Under the pieces are notes generated by a model that was given only the letters and a program-made list of their open reading frames with translations, was not told the origin of the DNA and did no database searches. A stretch of DNA of 64,000 nt from Eledone cirrhosa (lineage: Eukaryota > Mollusca > Cephalopoda > Octopoda > Eledonidae): NCBI GenBank assembly GCA_964016885.1, contig OZ024742.1, positions 120,477,870-120,541,869 on the forward strand. Direction: 5' to 3'. The position numbers and the translations under genes were made by a program. Positions 20,787 through 32,171 of the stretch are shown here, piece by piece; position 1 is the stretch's first letter, and every line of letters starts with the position of its first letter.

Positions 20787-22339
20787 ATGAGACTAGTCAA
20801 ACGAAGTTTGGAAAGTGAAACAGAATGCAAATTTACCGTAGGGTATACTTTAAGTTGAAACCATAATAACAATAAAAGAGATTAACAGAAGATCATTTGG
20901 AATAGTTAAAGGCTAGAAGTTGTAAATTAAAGAAAAGTTATAATGAACTGTTTAAAGAGATGCATCATTTCACATGATAGGAATAACTGAACAAGTTTAA
21001 TTTCATATCAAGTGAATAGGCTAAATTTGAGTAACAAAATAAAGTAACTATAAATACAGAAAAGAAATGAGATTACTGTGATTCACAGGATATACCTAAC
21101 ATGAATGAAGAAGATAGTGTAAGTGTGTATGAGCTACAACAGTTGGAGATTACAAATATTTGCAACAGAGAAATCCAAGATAATATTATTAAAGTAATGG
21201 AGTAGATGGTGCTGTTAACATTCTTTTAAATACTTTATGTCTGAAGCTCCTGAAGAAATGTCTATAGTATTCATATGTGTGAACTACATACTATAATTCT
21301 CCAGTTTATATGTAAGAAACCACCACTAGTACACTACGTCTACCTGAACATAAATGAAATCTCTAATACACACAAACCCGCCCTCTCTCTCTCTCACTCA
21401 CTCACTCACTCATACACACATCATTGATTACAGTGACTAGATGCTGTTAGAAACAATATTTGTGACAATTGTCCACAGATTCATAACAGTTAAATATTCC
21501 AGACAAGCTACAAAAAAGAAACCAAAAAAACATTCTAGAATGTCAAGTATAAAAGAAAAACTTTGAAATTTATAAAATAGAGTGGCAACATGAAAAGTGA
21601 CAAAAAGTATTTTTGAGGAATGAAATAAAACAAAATTCAAATTACCCAATTAGATTAGATTTGCATCACATTTGCATAATTGTTTTTTGAATTATTATTC
21701 TCATTGTTCAAAAAACACAAATATGTCTACAGTTCCCACAGGAAATATCCAATTTAATAGCAGTGAAAGATAAAGAAAAAAAAAAGTGGTGCAATTAAAA
21801 GTATGAACTGATAGTAATTCGTTTAAAAAATATATGAATTAATTTCTCAAATAGTTAAAATTACAAAAGGAAATTTTTCGCAAGAAAATTATGGAAAAAA
21901 AATGAAATATTAACTAAATCCGAATTTATCGAATAAGTATAAAAGCTCTATTGTATCATGATAAATAAATGAATTCTAATTAGAGAAAGCAGCTGGCTGC
22001 TAAAGATAGGAACAAACAATACACATTCAGTATAATAACTAAAGATCTGAAATGTGATGTAGTTGTGTGAAGATAAAGAAGTGGAAATAATATTTTAATT
22101 ATCAATATCAAATTCAAAATGGACAGAACACAATCTGAAAGATGATTACTTCAAACTTCAAAACAACTGTGAAGAAAAAAAGATGAGAAAAATACCTAAT
22201 TAAAATACTAAATGGAAATAAACCCTGACATCTAAAAAGTTCTTTGTAGAATTTTTACTGGTGATATCATTCAGCTAAAACAAAAAGTACTAGAAATTAA
22301 TTTACTGTCATTAACTGGACATTTCCAATAAAAGCATTG
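20787..22339. other. AT-rich, nothing assigned
   Basis: Apart from a short (TC)n/(CACT)n run near 21385-21415, no repeat or gene is recognised. Confidence 0.45.
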
Positions 22340-23530
22340 CAGTTCAATACATCTGTAGGACCACCCCTAAGTGACATTTCTCAAGTTCCATACATCTGTA
22401 GTACCACTCCTAAGTGACATTTCTCAAGTTCAATACATCTGTAGGACCACCCCTAAGTAACATTTCTCAAGTTCAATACATCTGTAGTACCACTCCTAAG
22501 TGACATTTCTCAAGTTCAATACATCTGTAGTACCACTCCTAAGTGACATTTCTCAAGTTCCATACATCTGTAGTACCACTCCTAAGTAACATTTCTCAAG
22601 TTCAATACATCTGTAGTACCACTCCTAAGTGACATTTCTCAAGTTCCATACATCTGTAGTACCACTCCTAAGTGACATTTCTCAAGTTCAATACATCTGT
22701 AGTACCACTCCTAAGTGACATTTCTCAAGTTCCATACATCTGTAGTACCACTCCTAAGTGACATTTCTCAAGTTCAATACATCTGTAGTACCACTCCTAA
22801 GTGACATTTCTCAAGTTCCATACATCTGTAGTACCACTCCTAAGTGACATTTCTCAAGTTCCATACATCTGTAGTACCACTAAGTGACATTTCTCAAGTT
22901 CCATACATCTATAGTACCACTCCTAAGTAACATTTCCCAAGTTCAATACATCTGTAGTACCACTCCTAAGTGACATTTCTCAAGTTCCATACATCTGTAG
23001 TACCACTCCTAAGTGACATTTCTCAAGTTCAATACATCTGTAGTACCACTCCTAAGTGACATTTCTCAAGTTCCATACATCTGTAGTACCACTCCTAAGT
23101 GACATTTCTCAAGTTCCATACATCTGTAGTACCACTAAGTGACATTTCTCAAGTTCCATACATCTATAGTACCACTCCTAAGTAACATTTCCCAAGTTCA
23201 ATACATCTGTAGTACCACTCCTAAGTGACATTTCTCAAGTTCCATACATCTGTAGTACCACTCCTAAGTGACATTTCTCAAGTTCAATACATCTGTAGTA
23301 CCACTCCTAAGTGACATTTCTCAAGTTCCATACATCTGTAGTACCACTCCTAAGTGACATTTCTCAAGTTCCATACATCTGTAGTACCACTAAGTGACAT
23401 TTCTCAAGTTCCATACATCTATAGTACCACTCCTAAGTAACATTTCCCAAGTTCAATATATCTGTAGTACCACTCGTAAGTGACATTTCCCAAGTTCAAT
23501 ATATCTGTAGTACCACACCTAAGTAACATA
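22340..23530. repeat. 43-bp minisatellite with 255-bp higher-order repeat
   Basis: The unit is 'tacatctgtagtaccactcc' followed by 'taagtgacatttctcaagttcca'; 'caagtt' recurs every 43 bp (22382, 22425). A 40-bp variant lacking 'cct' (ACCACTAAGT) falls at 22876, 23131 and 23386, exactly 255 bp apart (5 x 43 + 40), together with the 'atctatagtacc' and 'catttcccaag' variants. There are about 28 units. It has no coding potential and no unique spacers. Confidence 0.95.
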
Positions 23531-23887
23531 TTTCAACTATATAAATAATTAAGTCTTGTTGCAATTGAGTAGCCCTGATTGCTACACAAAAGTTGGATTC
23601 TATAACACGGAAATAACTAGTTGAATGTTTCTTTATTTTATCACTTTATAACATGCAAAAAAAAAAACCCTGAATTTTTTAGTATTCTTCAATGATAACT
23701 AGAATTTTTAATTAGTTGAATTGTGATGACTGAAATTTCTTTGTTTATAAGTTTGTATTTTAGCTTCAGTACACTAAACCAGAAATTGCATATTGAGGCT
23801 AACAGGAAATTGGCAAAACCTGCCAATTATGAATTTGAATCTTGTATGGATAAAAACGACCAGGGAAAGAAAGCTGCAACAGTTGCT
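23531..23887. other. Unassigned stretch
   Basis: AT-rich; no gene or repeat family is recognised. Confidence 0.4.
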
Positions 23888-24075
23888 TGTTGATGTTTAG
23901 CCTCATCTAGCAGATCTATGATAAAAAATATTCCTACCTTGACCATCTTGTGTAGTTTTTTATGTACAAGGAACCCAAGACCACATTATGCGTGTCCTTT
24001 TCTAAGATAGTAGGGTGTGATTTAGAGGAGATTTAGCTACTATATCTAGCAGATTGAGCAACCATATAGAAGCTC
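23888..24075 (-). mobile_element. Family E interspersed repeat
   Basis: 'tttagcctcatctagcagat', 'ttttttatgtacaaggaacc', 'agtagggtgtgatttagagg' and 'gctactatatctagcagatt' correspond, reversed, to the family E copies at 11046 and 52150. Confidence 0.5.
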
Positions 24076-24850
24076 GCTTATCAGTTTGACAGTTGGTATA
24101 AGGGATAGAGATACCCCAAAAGAGATGTATTATTCCAGAATTGTTATGATGTGAGAGGTTTGGTTTTTTTAATTACACGCAACTCTGGTATCTATCTAAC
24201 CATTCATTAGTGATTAATCCATATCAACAAATGCCTACTTACAAAGACAATCGCAAATCGCAAAGAATATACTAAATTAGACTATACACAAATAATTATA
24301 GAATCCTTCATTCTATTAATAGCTTTTCAGATGAAAACCATGGGAAAATCCTTTTACAATGTAGAAATGATTTCTGTTTGATCACTTAGTCAAAAGAAAA
24401 TTACTATGCATGATGATTTATAACTTCAAAGCAATGAAAGCTAATAAAAGGGCAATCTGGATGCAAAACAAAATATTCCTTAAAACTGAATGATGAAAAA
24501 AATCAATTTGCATAAATGGAATATCTAAACAAATTAATCAATAGAGTGCTATTAGCTGGTAGCAAATACAAAATTAATCATTTAATTTTTAATTAAAACA
24601 AATAAAGATACCTTAAAAAGTGATGCCAGTTTGAGAAATTGTTCAGACACCATTAAAGCCTAAAAAAATCAATCAATCACAGAAGCTAACCTTAAACCAC
24701 ATGAAGAACTAAATAATGCCTCAAAACTAACAAGTTGAACTTTACCAACATTAGAGTTAGATTTCTACCATATACACAAAAATGATAAATGTTGATCCAA
24801 AGAGCAAATCTATATGGTCGATCAACCTGCTAGGAATAGCAACCTAATCT
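24076..24850. other. Unassigned; short family E edge at the right end
   Basis: Near 24825 'cctgctaggaatagcaacc' is the family E edge, truncated by the MITE at 24851. The rest is AT-rich sequence without a signal. Confidence 0.4.
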
Positions 24851-26476
24851 TTAACTCTTTAGCATTTAAACCGGCTGTATACAGCCAGAATTTTCTCACC
24901 TCTTTCAGTTCAAACCAGCCATAACTGGCCATTCATACTGATGTTAAGGTATTGTTCTCAAAATAAATAATATCAAAATCTCATAGATTCGATATTATGT
25001 GAGATAATTGTGAGGCAAAGTCTTTATCGTGAAACAGTATATAGAGAGTATATATAATATATAACAGTATATATATAGTAATCATCATCATCATCATCGT
25101 TTAACGTCCATTTTCCACGCTAGCATGGGTCTGGACGGGAATTGTCCCACTTGAGGCAAGATTGGTTGTCTTGCTCAGGACTGTCTGGCGGGTTTTCTAC
25201 AGCTGGATGCCCTTCCTAACACCAACCACGTTTACAGTGTGGACTGGGAGGTTTTTACCGTGTTACCTACACGGCCACATTACAGCGTGGATTGTGTGTT
25301 TTTTTGTTGTGACACCTATACGACCTCATTTATTTAGGACTGGATGTTGTGGTACCAACATAGCTTTACATCGAAAGGAGTGGTGTAGATGGCGGTGGGG
25401 GTAGGGTTGGGACGGGGGTGTATTTTGGTTAAGAGGTGCCAACTGACTGTAGGTTTTGCTTTGTACTTAGGCAAGGCGGGTCTTCTGTATTACTACGTAG
25501 CGCCAAAGATCTCGGTCCAGTGACATTGTCTTGAAGAGGTGTAAGTGTGTGAGGTCGGATTTTATCAAGTCGTCCCAGGTTTTTCTCGGCTACCGTCTAT
25601 TTTGATCACCCTGCACTTTTTTATACAGCTGTCATCTTTCATGCGCATCACGTTACCATACCAACGTAGTGTTCTCTCGAGTAAACAGCATCTGATCCCT
25701 CTTATTCCTAATTTCTCACTTAGTTCATTTATGCTTTGCCATTCACGTATATTACTATTACACATCCAACGGAGCATGCAAGCTTCGTTCCTCTCCAGTC
25801 TGCGTAGATCCTCTGCACACAAGGCCCATGTCTCACTGCCATGTAACATCGCTGTTGCATGCATCATACAGCCTGCCTTTTATTTTTAGAGACAAACCTT
25901 TAGCGGCCAATAGTGGTATAAGCTCTCTGAACTTTTTCCATCCCGTTCAGACTCTAGCTACAGTACTTTCAGAGCACCCTCCACCACTGCTGATTTTGTC
26001 ACCCAGGTAACGGAAGCTGTCCACTATTTCTATAGAACCATCTGGGCAATGGAATGAGCTAGTATTCTGTGGGTATTTGCTGCTACTTATTGCACCAGAG
26101 CACCGGCCACATATAAAATCTATGTTCTTAGTTAGCTTACCTGTGATCCCACTACATCTTTTATGCACCCATACTTTGCATTTGGGACATAAAATGGAAT
26201 GTCTGCCTACTCCTTTCCTACACACTGAGCATGGCCATTTCCCAGATGGGACCAGTGCCCTATTCTCCTTCCTACATATTTAGACTTTAGTCTTAGACAA
26301 GTTAACTTTAAGGCCTTTTGATTCTAAGCCATGCTTCCATGTTTGGAATTTCTTCTCTAGTTCAGCCATTGATTCGGCTATGAACGTTAGATCATCTGCG
26401 TATAGAAGTTCCCATGGGCATCCGGTCTTGAACTCCTCCGTTATAGCTTGGAGAAATGTAAATGCTAAAGGGTTAA
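24851..26476 (+). mobile_element. Family A MITE split by an RTE insertion
   Basis: The left part is TTAACTCTTTAGCATTTAAA to about 25080, including 'attttctcacctctttcagt' and a (TA)n-expanded stretch. The right part is 26451-26476, ending AATGCTAAAGGGTTAA. Reunited, the two parts match the copy at 59104-59320. Confidence 0.8.
25081..26450 (-). pseudogene. RTE-like LINE, 5'-truncated, from the YADD box onward
   Basis: On the minus strand it begins at the residues preceding LLYADD. It then shows the zinc finger with all eight ligands (frame 26225-25947: CRKGVGRHSILCPKCKVWVH), SFRYLGDKIS, HGSETWALCAEDLRRLER, the C-terminus with the TCA codon, and a 3' UTR ending in (ATC)n at 25081. Stops and frameshifts break it (for example near 25850 and 25930). 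It is nested in a family A MITE. Confidence 0.9.
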
Positions 26477-27050
26477 GTTACATACTTCTGTCTAAAAAGA
26501 GGAAGGAGACGTTGAATAATGCCAAATTAATCCTTTTTCGAGAAATAGAGTAGTGGTTAATAACCTCTTTTCATAGAAAAACACTATAGAAACTATTCAT
26601 GGATAGCTCAATATTCAGTATACCTTGGAATGAAAATAAAGAGAGTTAAAAAAAAAAAAGGTTGCATGATGTCCAACAAAAAAGACAAACTGATCGTGAC
26701 TGGAATACCTTTGGTAATAAGGTCTGCTAAGTTAGAGCTGATGTGGAGATAAACAAGAACAAATGATAATAAATGGATCTCTTCGCAAGCTACTCAGCTT
26801 AATAAAGCTGATGCACAATTATACTAAGTAGATTACATTAATCTGCTCTCAAATATGATCCCAGTCTATTGTAAGTTAACATTCCAGAAAGACATTGTAA
26901 CTACTGTTAAAATTGAAATAAACAGAGCTATGTAAAATAAAGTACTCTAACCTGAAATACAACTACAATGCAGTATGATAATAGTTCAATACCTTATGAA
27001 CTCACCCATTTCGTGTCATTTAATATATACCTCTGCTGCAAAATTAGTTG
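26477..27050. other. Unassigned; family E piece at 26660-26760
   Basis: 'gactggaatacctttggtaa' and 'ggtctgctaagttagagct' resemble the centre of family E. The remainder is not recognised. Confidence 0.4.
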
Positions 27051-27062
27051 CTAAAATAATTG

Positions 27063-27244
27063 TTTCTACTTTAGGCACAAGGCCAGCAATTACTCAGTAC
27101 ATTACTGGTACTTTATTTTATCGACCCCGTAAGGATGAAAGGCAAAGTTAACCTCGGCGGGATTTGAACTCAGACTGTAAAGGGACGTAACTATGTTAGA
27201 AAGCATGGCGTCCGACCCTCTACCGATACTGCCAATCCACCACC
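27063..27244 (-). mobile_element. OK-type SINE with 12-bp target-site duplication
   Basis: On the minus strand: 'ggtggattggcagtatcggt', the B box 'gagttcaaatcccgccgagg' and the end 'ggccttgtgcctaaagtaga'. It is flanked by CTAAAATAATTG at 27051-27062 and 27245-27256. The sequence is well preserved, so this is a comparatively young copy. Confidence 0.88.
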
Positions 27245-27369
27245 CTAAAATAATTGTTGCTAAAATAATGTTGCTGTATATATGTATGTATGACATACAC
27301 ACTCACAAATATGTTAATATACAAAGCTCTGATGTCTGGCAACTGAATTGCTAAACACCCAAAAGATTA

Positions 27370-27790
27370 TTAACCATCTTTCCAACAACAACCCTGAGCA
27401 CTTTTTTTAATTTCATGTGTCTAACACCTGTAAATATGCCTACAAAATCAGAAAACAGCACAGCCCCCATGACTTTCAGGAACATTTTCTCACGTTCAGA
27501 GTTACTGAAGCATGGAACAAACTCCCAGCATCAGTTGTTAGGTGTTGGGACACTGAATCCTTCAAAACTTCCATGCTTCCTGAAATTTACCAACACTACT
27601 CTTGATATTCCCCCTCCATACACACGCACACATGTGTGTGTCTGTGTGTATATCATGACTCATACACTGTTCCCTTTCCTGACATTTATGTATTATTCTT
27701 TGTACTATACATGCACCTTTGATGAATTGTAGGGCGCCTGAGCACTGTACACAATAAATTTCATTATTATTATTATCATTATTATTATTT
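27370..27790 (+). pseudogene. 3' end of a jockey/CR1-like LINE
   Basis: The frame 27417-27605 reads 'HDFQEHFLTFRVTEAWNKLP' and 'SFKTSML'. The F-x-x-R-V-x-x-x-W-N-x-L-P block with a following S-F-K is typical of the extreme C-terminus of many non-LTR reverse transcriptases. It is followed by a 3' UTR with 'gagcactgtacacaataaat' and an (ATT)n tail at 27765-27790. It is 5'-truncated. Confidence 0.65.
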
Positions 27791-28005
27791 ATTATATGTA
27801 TTTAACTTTCTAATTGGTAACTGATTACAAGTCTGATTAGAAAACCATATGCTCCACTGAAGTACAAGTAGCCTTCCTTTCATCATTCCTAGTCTTTTAT
27901 CCCGCTGACACACAGCACTACATACTTTCCCCAATCATTCTCACCCACCCAGCATCCTCAGAGCTGCAGATTTCTGAAATGCATTCTTTGTTCCAATGTT
28001 TTTTT

Positions 28006-28135
28006 CTTTTCCTATTTTCATCATATTTCTAATGAAATATGCTGCCTATGATTATCAATTAATTTTCAAATTAGTAAAGAATTTAAGGACTTAGTAATAT
28101 AACTAACTTTCTCATGATTAAACTATTGTTTGGAG

Positions 28136-28174
<39 letters not shown>

Positions 28175-28540
28175 TTAACGTCCATTTTGCATGCTAGCAT
28201 GGGTTAGACGGGTTATCTCATTTGAGGCAAGTTTACCCATATAGAACTGTTTCTAGCTAGGATTCTACGGTCGGATGCCCTTCCTAATGCCAACCACATT
28301 TACAGTGTGGGCTGGGTGCTTTTTGTCGTGACACCTACATGACCACTTTACAGTGTGGGCTGGATATATTTTGTTCACAGTGTAAGGGTGGTGGGGCTAT
28401 AGTGGTTAAGAGGTGCCTACTAGATGTTTGCTTGAGTCTGCGTATGTGGGAAAGTGTGTCTTTTGTATTACTGCATAACACCAACTTAAAAAGTTCATAC
28501 ATAAAATGATGATGGAAGGTGTTTAGATAATATAAAAATT
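28006..28540 (+). mobile_element. Family B MITE split by an RTE tail
   Basis: The left part is 28006-28136 ('catatttctaatgaaatatg' to 'tttggagcat'). The right part is 28484-28540 ('acttaaaaagttcatacata'). The join restores the family reading 'gcataactta'. The next family B copy begins immediately at 28541, truncating its 3' end. Confidence 0.7.
28137..28483 (-). mobile_element. RTE-like LINE 3' UTR fragment
   Basis: It starts with (ATC)n on the plus strand, then 'catttaacgtccattttgca', 'catgctagcatgggtta', two UTR modules and the codons just before the stop. Only the 3' end was integrated, into a family B MITE. Confidence 0.85.
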
Positions 28541-28776
28541 TTAACCTTTTTCTTATCATATTTCCAATGAAAGACACTACCTATGATTTTCAAATAATTT
28601 TGTAAATAATCAAGAATTTCTCAATATTAAGCTGGTGTTTGAAGCATAACTTAATAAATGTTCTTACATTAAATTATGATGGGAGATTTTTGGATAAATA
28701 TAAACACTTCAAAATAAACAGTTTTGTATCATAGAACCAGGGACAGCTTCAGGCAGGTTGGTTTCTAAAGGGTTAA
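28541..28776 (+). mobile_element. Family B MITE, best uninterrupted copy
   Basis: TTAACCTTTTTCTTATCATA ... 'ggcaggttggtttctaaagg' ... TTAA, 236 bp. The ends share CCCTTT plus a weaker match. It reads 'gcataacttaataaatgttc' at the site where other copies carry insertions and so gives the empty-site reference. Confidence 0.75.
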
Positions 28777-29409
28777 AAGCAAACAGTTTTCTATTGTACA
28801 ACTAGAAGTGATTTCATGAGTTGCTATCAAAAGGCTTAAGTTACAGTAACTCAACAACATGCACTATACAAATGTCACAAAATGAGAATTCTTTTATCAA
28901 TATGTAGTAAGGAGAATGAAGAGAAAAAGATATGACATATCTTTTTGTATTTATTTTATTTTTCTATATAGTAGTTTTTCTATTGCTTTGTTTTTTTTTT
29001 GTATCTGTACTATGTTTCTACATACACTTCAAAATGCAGTTTTCTGTTATTGTGTATTTCATGAACATTTATAATTGTTTTGAAAAGTAACTTTTTGGAG
29101 TGGTTCATTTCCCTCAACTTTACAAATGACAAACTACTAGAGAATACTTAGAAAACTTTCTGCTAAAAGCAATAAAAAGGAAAAAATAAAACACATTTAG
29201 AACACAATAATAGAACAGTAGATAAGACATAGGAATGAAAACAAGCAGTTTCTGCATAGCAAACAGGTGCATGTTAGATAATTCTTTACATTCATGAAAT
29301 TATGTGATTTGTTTTGTATTTTGTTGGAGAGAACAGGGAGATGTTCTCTTAACTCTTTCTTTTTAGGTAGACTAAAACTAGTAAATTAACATACATTGTC
29401 TAAAGGCAC
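28777..29409. other. Unassigned AT-rich stretch
   Basis: No gene or repeat recognised. Confidence 0.4.
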
Positions 29410-29690
29410 ATTAACCGTTTTGTGTTGTTTTTTTACAATATTTTTCCTGAAATGCGCTGTGTTTTAATTAATTTTGAAAATAATTAAGTAACTGGGTGGA
29501 GGGCGTATTTAATAAATTAACTTTTCCATTATATGGAACTTAACAAAAAAGATTCATGCAAAGATTTATGATGGAAAGTCCTTTTTTTTTTCTAAATATG
29601 AAGACGTTAAAATGTGAGGTTGTGTATTATAGAGCAAAATGTGATGTCATGTATTATAGAGCAAAAGCATTAAATTACTAGTTTCTCTAG
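29410..29690 (+). mobile_element. Family B MITE, decayed
   Basis: 'ttaattttgaaaataattaa', 'aaattaacttttccattata' and 'gatttatgatggaaagtcc' follow the family order, but the TTAACCC ends are mutated (TTAACCGTTT). Confidence 0.5.
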
Positions 29691-30157
29691 TAAATTTACA
29701 AACAGGAAATCAAGGGTGTAACTTATAATTTCATAGTTAATAGAACATAAAAAATTAACAGGCTTTCTCTAAAGCACAACATTTATAAAGATTTTAACCT
29801 ACAAAATTATGTTCAAACCACAGAGGTTCAAACTGATATGGAGTGAAAAGAGTCCCAAATCAGTGAAGAGAATATCTGATACTGATGCTCATAAAGAAAC
29901 ATATCTGGTTCATCATTTTGTCATCTTATGAGGGCTCAAATAAATGTAGAGAAGTTTACTTATGATTGTGTAAAGACAGACTTAGTTTCCAATATAAGAG
30001 CAGCTGACAATAGATATCCTCAAAACCTCCTCAGTTAAACCTTTATAGTATACCTACAGATGATTCAGTAGTGGATGTTATTCAGTTCCAGGTCAGCTCT
30101 GTAAGAGGAGACTTCTCATCAAAGATGTTTTAGCTATAACAATCCTCTAGTCTTTTA
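29691..30157. other. Unassigned AT-rich stretch
   Basis: No gene or repeat recognised. Confidence 0.4.
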
Positions 30158-30398
30158 TTACCCTTTTTGATAATAAATAGACTGAGACTGCCCCTGGTTC
30201 CATATATAATACAAAACTCTATTTGAAAGTGTTTTTACTTATCTAAAAACCTATCATAATTTTATGTAAGAACTTTTGTTGAGTTATGTTCCAAACATAT
30301 GAGAAAATTAAATCCCTTCAAATTCTAGATTGTTTTCAAAATTATTTGAAAATAATAAGTAGTGTATTTCATTAGAAATATGGTAATTAAAGAGTTAA
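30158..30398 (-). mobile_element. Family B MITE
   Basis: The reverse-oriented copy runs from TTACCCTTTTTGATAA with 'gactgcccctggttccatat' to 'agaaatatggtaattaaagagttaa'-type sequence, the complement of the family start. Confidence 0.7.
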
Positions 30399-30844
30399 AA
30401 GCATCAAAAACTACATTATTCAATGTGTCACCATGATCTGAAAGAAATTTTGGCTGCTATTTCTAGTAGCTCAATCAACCATATACAGGCTCACCTGTTG
30501 GCTCATGTGGTGAATGTTGCGAGAAATACAGTATTGTTAAACGGCTCAATAAATGCCAACATGGAAAAACATATAATGGCAATGATTATTGCAAAAACTG
30601 TAACACATACCTATGATGATCACCTGATATAATGGCATAGAATGGCTTTAGAAATTGAAATCAATCCAACTTCATTGATCAATTTAGTATAATAGAAATG
30701 AAGCATGATAGTATTGAACTAAGTCAACCTTGAGGAAGTTAGTGTTATTCTAACATCAAGTAGAATTTCTTATAAATAATTCAATCAGTAGTTTATTCTT
30801 TTACTGGTTTCAGTCATTAGATGTGGCCATGCTGGGACACTGCC
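30399..30844. other. Unassigned; family E trace at 30428-30495
   Basis: 'tggctgctatttctagtagc' followed by 'tcaatcaaccatatacaggc' matches the edge of family E. The rest carries no signal. Confidence 0.4.
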
Positions 30845-31953
30845 TTAACCCTTTAGCATTTAAACCAGCCATATCCAGCCACTTACCTCTTTCTGTTCAA
30901 ACTGGCCGCTCATACTTATTTTAAGGTATTGTTCTCAAATTAAATGATATCAAAATCTTATAGAGTTGATATCATGTAAGAATGTAGGCTTCACATGCAG
31001 CAGCTGTGCTGAGACAGCAAGCAGCAAACAGCCACAGGAAACAAGTACCACCAATCTCTGGGAGGGCTCTGTAGAAACAGTAGACAGCTTCTGCTACCTA
31101 GGTGACCTAATTAGCAGCGGAGGTGGGTGTTCAGAAAGTACAATAACTAGGGTAAGAACGGGATGGAAGAAGTTTAGGGAACACTACCACTGCTAGCTGC
31201 AAAAGGCTTCTCCCTCAGAATGAAAGGCAGACTGTATTATGCGTGTATCCGAACAGCAATGTTGCATGGTAGTGAGACCTGGGCGCTGAACGTGGAAGAC
31301 TTACGTAGATTAGAGAGAAACGAAGCCTGCATGCTCCGATGGATGTGTAACAGTAATATACGTGAACGACAAAGCATAAATGAATTGAGAGAGAGACTGA
31401 GCATAAGAGGAATCAAATGCTGTGTGCAGGAGAGGCGGTTGCGCTGGTATGGACATGTGATGCGTATGAAGGATGACAGCTGTATAAAAAGGTGCAGAGC
31501 ACTAGAAGTTGATGGAAACCGCGGAGTGGGGAGACCCAAGATGACCTGGGATGAGGTGATAAAAGCCGACCTTACCCAATTACACCTCTCAAAGACAATG
31601 ACACACGACCGTGACTTCTGGCGTCACGCAGTAATACAGAGCACCCGACCTCCCATGGGTACAAGCTGAAGCATATAGACAATATGCCCCCACACCCCCC
31701 CACTGCAAGGTGGTCGTGGAGGTGCCACGGCAAAAAAGCACCCAGCCCACACTGTAAAGTGGACGTGTAGGCGCCACGAAAAAGCACCCAGCACTCACTG
31801 TAAATGAGGTTGGTGTTAGGAAGGGCATCCAGCTGTAGAAATCAAGCCAAATCAGTTCCTGTATGAGCAAGGCATGGTCAGCCAACCAGACACTGCCCAC
31901 AACAGGACAACCCGTCTAACCCATGCTAGCATGGAGGAACGGACGTAAAATGG

Positions 31954-31984
<31 letters not shown>

Positions 31985-32051
31985 AATAATAGTAAGTATC
32001 ATGTGAAAATATAATAGTAAGTATAGAGTAATGTAAATGCTAAAGGGTTAA
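30845..32051 (+). mobile_element. Family A MITE split by an RTE insertion
   Basis: The left part is 30845-30977, from TTAACCCTTTAGCATTTAAA. The right part is 31997-32051, ending GTAAATGCTAAAGGGTTAA. The inserted LINE is bounded by the 8-bp repeat TATCATGT, a target duplication within the MITE. Confidence 0.85.
30978..31996 (+). pseudogene. RTE-like LINE, 5'-truncated within the zinc finger
   Basis: It starts KNVGFTCSSC, the last pair of zinc ligands. The frame 30978-31196 continues to WKKFRE, then a one-base deletion near 31183 shifts to the frame 31220-31669 (MKGRLYYACIRTAMLHGSETWAL ... LRWYGHVMRMKDDSC ... HDRDFWR). It is about 70% like the 13090 ORF, thus an older subfamily. The 3' UTR has two modules and a (GATG)n tail. 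The target duplication TATCATGT lies at 30970-30977 and 31997-32004. Confidence 0.9.
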
Positions 32052-32171
32052 AGGAATTTAGATGACAATATCAACCCCAGTATTTATTTTTTCAACTCTA
32101 GTACTTATCAATCTCTTTTTGTTGAACCACTAAGTTATAGGACATAGACACAGACACCAACACACACAATC
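32052..32171. other. Possible SINE scrap
   Basis: 'tatcaaccccagtatttatt' and 'tgttgaaccactaagttata' loosely resemble a reversed OK-type SINE body. Weak. Confidence 0.25.

Noticed and set aside
22340..23530. CRISPR-like regular repeat
   Set aside because: Units are contiguous 43-mers with no unique spacers and the context is eukaryotic; it is a minisatellite.
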